A DNA stretch of 62,090 nucleotides from Bacillota bacterium. Its GTDB lineage: Bacteria; Bacillota; Limnochordia; DTU080. The DNA lies in the NCBI GenBank assembly GCA_012838035.1, contig DUQB01000116.1, positions 1-62,090 on the forward strand, in the 5' to 3' direction. Of this stretch, positions 57,597-62,090 are shown in pieces. Numbering within the stretch: position 1 is the first letter of the stretch; each line of letters begins with the position of its first letter. Below the pieces are notes generated by a model, which had not been told where the DNA came from, made no database searches, and was given only the letters and a program-made list of their open reading frames with translations. The translations under genes were made by a program, and so were the position numbers.

Positions 57597-57626
57597 ATCT
57601 TACACGCGCGGAGGTACCTAATTCAA
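57597..57626 (-). promoter_or_regulatory. Promoter of the structured RNA gene
   Basis: On the minus strand TTGAAT (57621-57626), an 18-base spacer and TAAGAT (57597-57602) place the transcript start near 57590. Confidence 0.6.
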
Positions 57627-57717
57627 GTGGAGACAAGTATCTTCCTCTCTCTAGACTGCCGGTAGAATCTGGTTTACGATGAAAAGGCCAAAATCGTTTC
57701 CTGTAGGAGGGCGCTGC

Positions 57718-58356
57718 ATGCTGCATGTAAATGCGATAGCCGTCGGAGATCTCGCGACCAATTGCTATGTTCTAACCGACACCGAAACCCGTAACGCCGC
57801 AGTCATCGACCCGGGAGCGCCTGACGATCGTCTAGTAACCGCGTTGAAAGGATACAAACTTACCGATATACTCTTAACCCATGCTCATTTTGACCATATC
57901 GGCGGCGTCGGCCTCTTAGCCGATATCTTTACGCCGCAGATATGGATACACGAATTGGAAGCCGCTTGGCTCAACGATCCCGAGCGCAACTTGTCCGCGT
58001 GGGTGAGTCCACTTGCTCATGTTACCGCACCTCCGGCTACGGTAATCATCAAGGAGCATAGGACTTACACGCTTCTCGGCCGTGATTTGTACGTTAAGCA
58101 TACCCCGGGGCACACTCCGGGGCACCTCGTCTACTACATTGAAGACAAGGCCTTTGTCGGCGATCTCATTTTCTGCGGTTCAGTCGGAAGAACAGACTTC
58201 CCCGACGGCGATCACCAAACGCTGCTGCGCAGCATCAAGGCCGAAATACTATCCCTACCTAAGCAAACGCCCCTCTACCCCGGACATGGGCCGGCGACTA
58301 CGGTAGATACGGAGAAGACGCACAATCCGTTCATGCAACAAATGGATACGTTATAG
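57718..58356 (+). CDS. MBL-fold metallohydrolase (glyoxalase II-like)
   Basis: The protein has 212 residues from the ATG at 57718 (AGGAGG seven bases upstream); the track start at 57679 adds 13 residues. Metal motifs are LTHAHFDHIGGVG (HxHxDH), HTPGHTPGHLVYYI, VGDLIFCGSVGRTDFPDGD and LYPGHGPATT. This is the YqgX/YcbL-type subgroup annotated as hydroxyacylglutathione hydrolase-like. The substrate is uncertain because most Bacillota lack glutathione. Confidence 0.88.
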   Translation: MLHVNAIAVGDLATNCYVLTDTETRNAAVIDPGAPDDRLVTALKGYKLTDILLTHAHFDHIGGVGLLADIFTPQIWIHELEAAWLNDPERNLSAWVSPLAHVTAPPATVIIKEHRTYTLLGRDLYVKHTPGHTPGHLVYYIEDKAFVGDLIFCGSVGRTDFPDGDHQTLLRSIKAEILSLPKQTPLYPGHGPATTVDTEKTHNPFMQQMDTL

Positions 58357-58377
58357 CTGCAGGTCAGGGAGAATGAA

Positions 58378-58413
58378 ATAAGAACAACTGCCGGAATCTC
58401 AGCCCCGGCAGTT
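58378..58413 (-). terminator. Terminator of the E1-E2-lipB-M42 operon
   Basis: AACTGCCGG (58386-58394) and CCGGCAGTT (58405-58413) form a perfect 9-bp stem. On the minus strand GTTCTTATTT follows. Confidence 0.7.
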
Positions 58414-58449
58414 GCTTACATAAATGTATACTTAGATCAACCGCACCTA

Positions 58450-59517
58450 TCAACGCGTTAAGCCTTTTACCGTGTTCCAGTCCAGTCTTTTAACCACAGC
58501 GGTCATTAGTTTGACCACTCCGTCGAAATCGTCGCGATGAATGATGGAGGCATGCGAATGGATGTAACGGGTAGGCACGCTTAGTACCAGGGAAGGGACG
58601 CCCTTTCCGTGTAGGTGTATGCGCCCTGCGTCGGTGCCGCCGGCCGCCATGGCATCGAACTGCACGGCAATCCCTTCTTCTTTTGCCACATCCAACACCA
58701 AATTGCGTAAACCCACATGCGGTACCATGGACGCGTCATACAGCATGACGACGGGACCTTTACCCAGCTCGGCCACGGCTTCGTTCGGTTTCATTCCCGG
58801 CGTGTCTCCTGCAATGGATACGTCCAACGCGAATCCAACATCCGGTCCAATGGCATACGCGCTGGTCTGAGCGCCTCGCAGACCGACTTCCTCCTGTACC
58901 GTAGCCACGCCGTAGAACACATTGGGGTGCGGCTCGTTTTGCAGCGCCTTTAGCACCTCAACCACCACTGCGCAGCCGAAACGATTGTCCCAAGCTTTCG
59001 CCAACAGGTATTTCTCGTTGGCCATAACAGTGAACGGACAGACTGGTACGATCGGGTCACCGGGAACGACGCCCTTTTCCTCTGCTTCCTCCTTGCTGCT
59101 TACGCCTATGTCGATGAACATTTCCCGCTTTTCCACCATCTTTTTCCGATCCTCAGGGGCTAGAACATGGGGCGGTTTAGAGCCGATCACGCCGGGCAGA
59201 TCGCCTTTTCGGGTCTTCACCACCACACGTTGAGCCAACATCACCTGATCCCACCATCCGCCGAGGGTCTGGAACCGCAGGAAGCCCTTATCAGTAATCT
59301 GAGTCACCATAAAGCCGATTTCGTCCATGTGTCCGGCCAGCATAATTTTCGGTCCGGTAGCATCGCCCGCCTTACGAGCAATGAGACTGCCCAGATTGTC
59401 ATGATCAAGCTCTGCCAGCGGAGCCATCGCCTGCTCAAGGACATTCCTCACCTCATGTTCGTAGCCGGGTAGGCCTGTCGCCTCGGTAAGCTGCTTAAAA
59501 AACTCTAATTGCTCCAT
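58450..59517 (-). CDS. M42-family metallopeptidase
   Basis: The 355-residue protein has the dinuclear-zinc motifs [66 protein letters not shown] and [23 protein letters not shown]42 enzymes are tetrahedral aminopeptidases; many are annotated as cellulase M. The start ATG overlaps the lipB stop as TAATG, with GGGGAGG upstream, so translation is coupled. It has no obvious link to lipoate. Confidence 0.92.
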   Translation of the reverse strand: MEQLEFFKQLTEATGLPGYEHEVRNVLEQAMAPLAELDHDNLGSLIARKAGDATGPKIMLAGHMDEIGFMVTQITDKGFLRFQTLGGWWDQVMLAQRVVVKTRKGDLPGVIGSKPPHVLAPEDRKKMVEKREMFIDIGVSSKEEAEEKGVVPGDPIVPVCPFTVMANEKYLLAKAWDNRFGCAVVVEVLKALQNEPHPNVFYGVATVQEEVGLRGAQTSAYAIGPDVGFALDVSIAGDTPGMKPNEAVAELGKGPVVMLYDASMVPHVGLRNLVLDVAKEEGIAVQFDAMAAGGTDAGRIHLHGKGVPSLVLSVPTRYIHSHASIIHRDDFDGVVKLMTAVVKRLDWNTVKGLTR

Positions 59518-60209
59518 TATGTCCCTTCCTCCCCTAAGGTACAGATTTGTGCCAGGGCTTCCGCGTCGTACCTGACATGATGTCCTGACAGTTTAGCCAA
59601 CTGACGGCAGAGTTCCTGCGCCACATCATGCAACGGCGGTGGATTAATTCCTAAATTAGCCATAGATGTAACGCCTTTGCCCTGTATACCGCACGGTGTA
59701 ATGCGCTCAAACGCAGCTAAATCAGGATGTACATTGATTGCTAATCCGTGCATGGCTACGCGACGCGACACTCGCACGCCGATGGCGGCGATTTTTGCCC
59801 CTTGTACCCATACTCCCGTATACGGAGCATCTCGGTGCGCCGCAATGCCCCATTTTGCCAAGACGCGTATACATGCCTCCTCCAAGAGACGTAAATAACG
59901 GTGTACATCGTAGTTGACGGCGCTTAGGTGGATGATGGGGTAACCAATGAGTTGCCCCGGACCATGATAGGTGATGCTGCCTCCTCTGCCGCTGCGATAG
60001 AAAGCGGCGCCGCTTTGAGTGAGATCCTCGACCGGGGGCAGATGCTCAGGTTTCGTAGCGGTTCCCGCCGTATATGTAGGCGGATGCTCCAGAGTAAGTA
60101 ATACATCGGGCATCAACTGTCGCGCCCGCTTTTCCAGTAGCATATGTTGCCAATCTAAAGCGGTCACATACGGCTTCCGGCCAAACCAGCCGCACAAAAG
60201 CTCACTCAT
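59517..60209 (-). CDS. lipB: Lipoyl(octanoyl) transferase
   Basis: The 230-residue protein has [75 protein letters not shown] and [14 protein letters not shown]. The latter includes the catalytic Cys (PCGI) and Lys (GAKIAAIG). It moves octanoyl from ACP to lipoyl domains, feeding LipA. Its place directly after the lipoyl-carrying E2 gene (11 bp) supports the role. Confidence 0.95.
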   Translation of the reverse strand: MSELLCGWFGRKPYVTALDWQHMLLEKRARQLMPDVLLTLEHPPTYTAGTATKPEHLPPVEDLTQSGAAFYRSGRGGSITYHGPGQLIGYPIIHLSAVNYDVHRYLRLLEEACIRVLAKWGIAAHRDAPYTGVWVQGAKIAAIGVRVSRRVAMHGLAINVHPDLAAFERITPCGIQGKGVTSMANLGINPPPLHDVAQELCRQLAKLSGHHVRYDAEALAQICTLGEEGT

Positions 60210-60220
60210 GCTCGCTCGTC

Positions 60221-61552
60221 CTAATAGATGGGCGTAGTTTCATCATAAGATTCCAAACGACGCTTGACGGAGCGCAGGAATCTCCCGATGACCGCGCCGT
60301 CCAGAATACGGTGGTCTAAAGACACGCATAGATTCATAATGCTGCGAATGGCGATTCCTTCCCCAACTACTACCGGCCTGCGCGTGATCGTCTCCATGCT
60401 TAAAATGGCTGCTTGCGGATAGTTGATGATCGGCGCCGACATCACGGATCCAAATGCGCCGGTATTATTAACCGTAAACGTACCGCCCTCAACATCCTCC
60501 GGCCGCAGTGCGCCCGAACGCGCCCGCACCGCGAGTTCGTGTACCGCATGTGCCAAGCCCACAATGCTCTTCTTATCCGCGTCTTTAACTACCGGTACGA
60601 TCAAACCGTCTTCTAAATCCACCGCTATACCTAGGTTGATCCGCTTTCTGATGACAATGCGGTCGCCGTCCCACTGGGAGTTTAGAATGGGATACTCGCG
60701 CAATCCCTCTACCGCCGCTTTCATCACAAAGGCCAAATAGGTCAGGTTAAAGCCTTCTCGCTGCGCAAATTCCGCTTTGATCGATTCGCGGAAACGCACC
60801 AACGACGTTACGTCTACTTCCACCATCGTCCAAGCATGAGGCACAATACGCTTGCTTTCGGTCATATGCTCGGCAATATGCCGGCGCATACGTGTAACAG
60901 GGACAACCGCATCTCCTTCAGCGGGGATGATGTTGCGCATTTTGCCGCCACTTGCCGGAACAGCATGCGCCGGCTGAGCTTCTGCGTCATCGGTCTTCGG
61001 TCTCTGCGGCTCCACTTGTCTCGGGTCTTCTTGGGTCGAACCGGTCGGCGCTCCTACGGAGAAAGACGGTAGTGCGCCTTTTAAGGCGGCTTCCACATCT
61101 TTGCGGGTTACACGACCACCGGTGCCATGGCCTTTAATACTGCCGGGATCGAGGCCGGCAGCGGTAGCGATGTGACGCACTGCAGGCGTGTACTTGTGCG
61201 GTTTCGGCGTCTCAGCTTCCTTTAACTCCTCGCCAGAGGATTCCTCCTGTCCGTCCGCATGGTCATCTGCTCCTGCGCTCTGCGCTTCAGGCTGCTGCTC
61301 AGAAGCCGAAGCAGTATCTTCAAGCACTTCGGCAATAGGCATATCCACGCTTACCGTCGCGCCTTCGGGAACCAGTATGGCGCTGATCACACCAGCCACC
61401 GGCGAAGGTATTTCAGCACTCACTTTATCAGTATCAACCTCAACAATCGGCTCATCAAGGGCTACCTGATCTCCGACGGCTTTGAGCCAACGGCCGATGG
61501 TTCCCTCTACAACGCTTTCACCCAACTTGGGCATTCGTATTTGGTAAGGCAT
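60221..61552 (-). CDS. 2-Oxoacid dehydrogenase E2 component (dihydrolipoamide acyltransferase)
   Basis: The 443-residue protein has a single lipoyl domain (about 1-78, EVDTDKVSAEIPSPVAG with the lipoylated Lys), an acidic linker and an E1/E3-binding domain (about 120-155, YTPAVRHIATAAGLDPGSIKGHGTGGRVTRKDV). A second linker and the catalytic domain follow, with SLDHRILDGAVIGRFLRSVKRRLE (HxxxDG). It may belong to pyruvate, branched-chain or acetoin dehydrogenase; the sequence alone does not decide. It follows E1-beta by 52 bp. Confidence 0.92.
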   Translation of the reverse strand: MPYQIRMPKLGESVVEGTIGRWLKAVGDQVALDEPIVEVDTDKVSAEIPSPVAGVISAILVPEGATVSVDMPIAEVLEDTASASEQQPEAQSAGADDHADGQEESSGEELKEAETPKPHKYTPAVRHIATAAGLDPGSIKGHGTGGRVTRKDVEAALKGALPSFSVGAPTGSTQEDPRQVEPQRPKTDDAEAQPAHAVPASGGKMRNIIPAEGDAVVPVTRMRRHIAEHMTESKRIVPHAWTMVEVDVTSLVRFRESIKAEFAQREGFNLTYLAFVMKAAVEGLREYPILNSQWDGDRIVIRKRINLGIAVDLEDGLIVPVVKDADKKSIVGLAHAVHELAVRARSGALRPEDVEGGTFTVNNTGAFGSVMSAPIINYPQAAILSMETITRRPVVVGEGIAIRSIMNLCVSLDHRILDGAVIGRFLRSVKRRLESYDETTPIY

Positions 61553-61604
61553 AACGTCGGCACCTGCGGCGCCGTTTCACCTCCTGTACATCCGATGAAA
61601 AGTA

Positions 61605-62090
61605 TTAGTACTCAGCCAAGGCCCGCAGTGCCTCTTCCAACTGCCGACGTCCGGGCAACAACTGCATCTCCACTTGATGATTGAAGGGCATCATGGGAAT
61701 ATCCGGCGTAGCTAAGCGTTTTATAGGCGCATCTAAATAAAGGAAACAAGCGTCGGCGATGATGGCTGCAATTTCGCCGCCTAATCCGCCGGTAAGGTTG
61801 TCTTCGTGAGCAATCAGCACTTTACCGGTTTTGCGTACCGAAGCGCAGATGCCTTCCACATCCAGCGGCGCTAGAGTCCGCAAGTCCAGCACCTCAATGG
61901 AGTACCCTTCCGTGCTGAGACTCTCCGCCGCCTGCAGAGCATCGTGCACCATCATCCCATAGGTAATCACGGTAACGTCGTTACCTGGTCGTTTAACATC
62001 GGCTAAACCGATGGGGATGACGTAGTCCTCATCGGGGACTTCTCCTTTTACTCCGCGGTAACTACGTTTGTGCTCTAAAAAGAGCACGGG
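61605..62090 (-). CDS. 2-Oxoacid dehydrogenase E1 component, beta subunit (partial, 5' end cut)
   Basis: The frame is open to the right edge, so the internal methionine at 62087 in the track is not the start. The visible 161 residues are the C-terminal half: LFLEHKRSYRG, VIPIGLADVKRPGNDVTVITYG, SIEVLDLRTLAPLD, IAHEDNLTGGLGGEIAAIIADACF and a C-terminal LATPDIPMMPFNHQVEMQLLP. This matches the transketolase C-terminal region of E1-beta. The E1-alpha gene is presumably just outside the window. Confidence 0.9.
   Translation of the reverse strand, partial: PVLFLEHKRSYRGVKGEVPDEDYVIPIGLADVKRPGNDVTVITYGMMVHDALQAAESLSTEGYSIEVLDLRTLAPLDVEGICASVRKTGKVLIAHEDNLTGGLGGEIAAIIADACFLYLDAPIKRLATPDIPMMPFNHQVEMQLLPGRRQLEEALRALAEY

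Noticed and set aside
1-62090. Mobile elements, tRNA, rRNA or CRISPR arrays
   Set aside because: No transposase, integrase, cloverleaf or regularly spaced repeats were seen on either strand.

Overview
The window looks like part of a Bacillota (Firmicutes) chromosome, probably from a deep-branching Clostridia- or Limnochordia-type lineage with balanced to slightly GC-rich DNA. The evidence is the rapZ-yvcK-whiA order, the cdaA-cdaR-glmM order, a MerR regulator next to glnA, three T-box leaders, consensus sigma-A promoters, AGGAGG ribosome sites and frequent TTG starts. I see no rRNA, tRNA, insertion sequence, prophage or CRISPR array. The organism cannot be named from the sequence alone.

Layout. 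1-5928 (minus): glycogen debranching enzyme, PHP phosphoesterase, rapZ, yvcK and the start of whiA. 6101-9519: lpdA and a glnR-like gene with glnA, divergently transcribed from facing consensus promoters. 9592-15668 (minus): cdaA, short cdaR, glmM, acpS, nnr, alr, serving cyclic-di-AMP and envelope precursor synthesis plus NAD(P)HX repair. 15812-22782 (minus): T-box leader (leucine specifier CTC), ilvB, ilvN, ilvC, leuA, cimA. 23117-27842: ybjQ-like gene (plus), then a minus-strand operon led by two tandem T-boxes and carrying an aminotransferase, a flavodoxin-like protein and ilvD. 27850-36634 (minus): argC-J-B-D-G-H behind a palindromic ArgR-type operator/promoter, followed by an ADP-dependent sugar kinase. 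36956-49460: housekeeping genes (rRNA methyltransferase, YprB-like nuclease, deoC, folate cyclo-ligase/HAD fusion, lipA, two thioredoxins, AraC regulator, Ski2-type helicase, queG, HAD phosphatase, a secreted protein). 49738-53096 (minus): a 2-oxoacid:ferredoxin oxidoreductase packed into two fused genes. 53339-57338: HEAT-repeat protein, a divergent pair of exported/membrane proteins (LolA-like, and RING plus solute-binding-like), and a DUF2267-like protein. 57374-57590 (minus): a structured RNA with its own promoter and terminator, possibly 6S RNA. 57718-62090: MBL-fold hydrolase, then E1-beta (partial), E2, lipB and an M42 peptidase.

How it fits together. The window encodes nearly whole arginine and branched-chain amino acid pathways, each under a recognisable sensor (ArgR-type palindrome, T-boxes). 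Oxoacid metabolism is served twice: by a lipoate-dependent dehydrogenase complex (E1-beta/E2, lpdA, lipA, lipB) and by an oxygen-sensitive ferredoxin-linked enzyme, suggesting flexible aerobic/anaerobic metabolism. The least ordinary items are the tandem T-box ilvD operon, the candidate 6S-like RNA, the ADP-dependent kinase, the folate-ligase/HAD fusion and the RING/solute-binding membrane protein.
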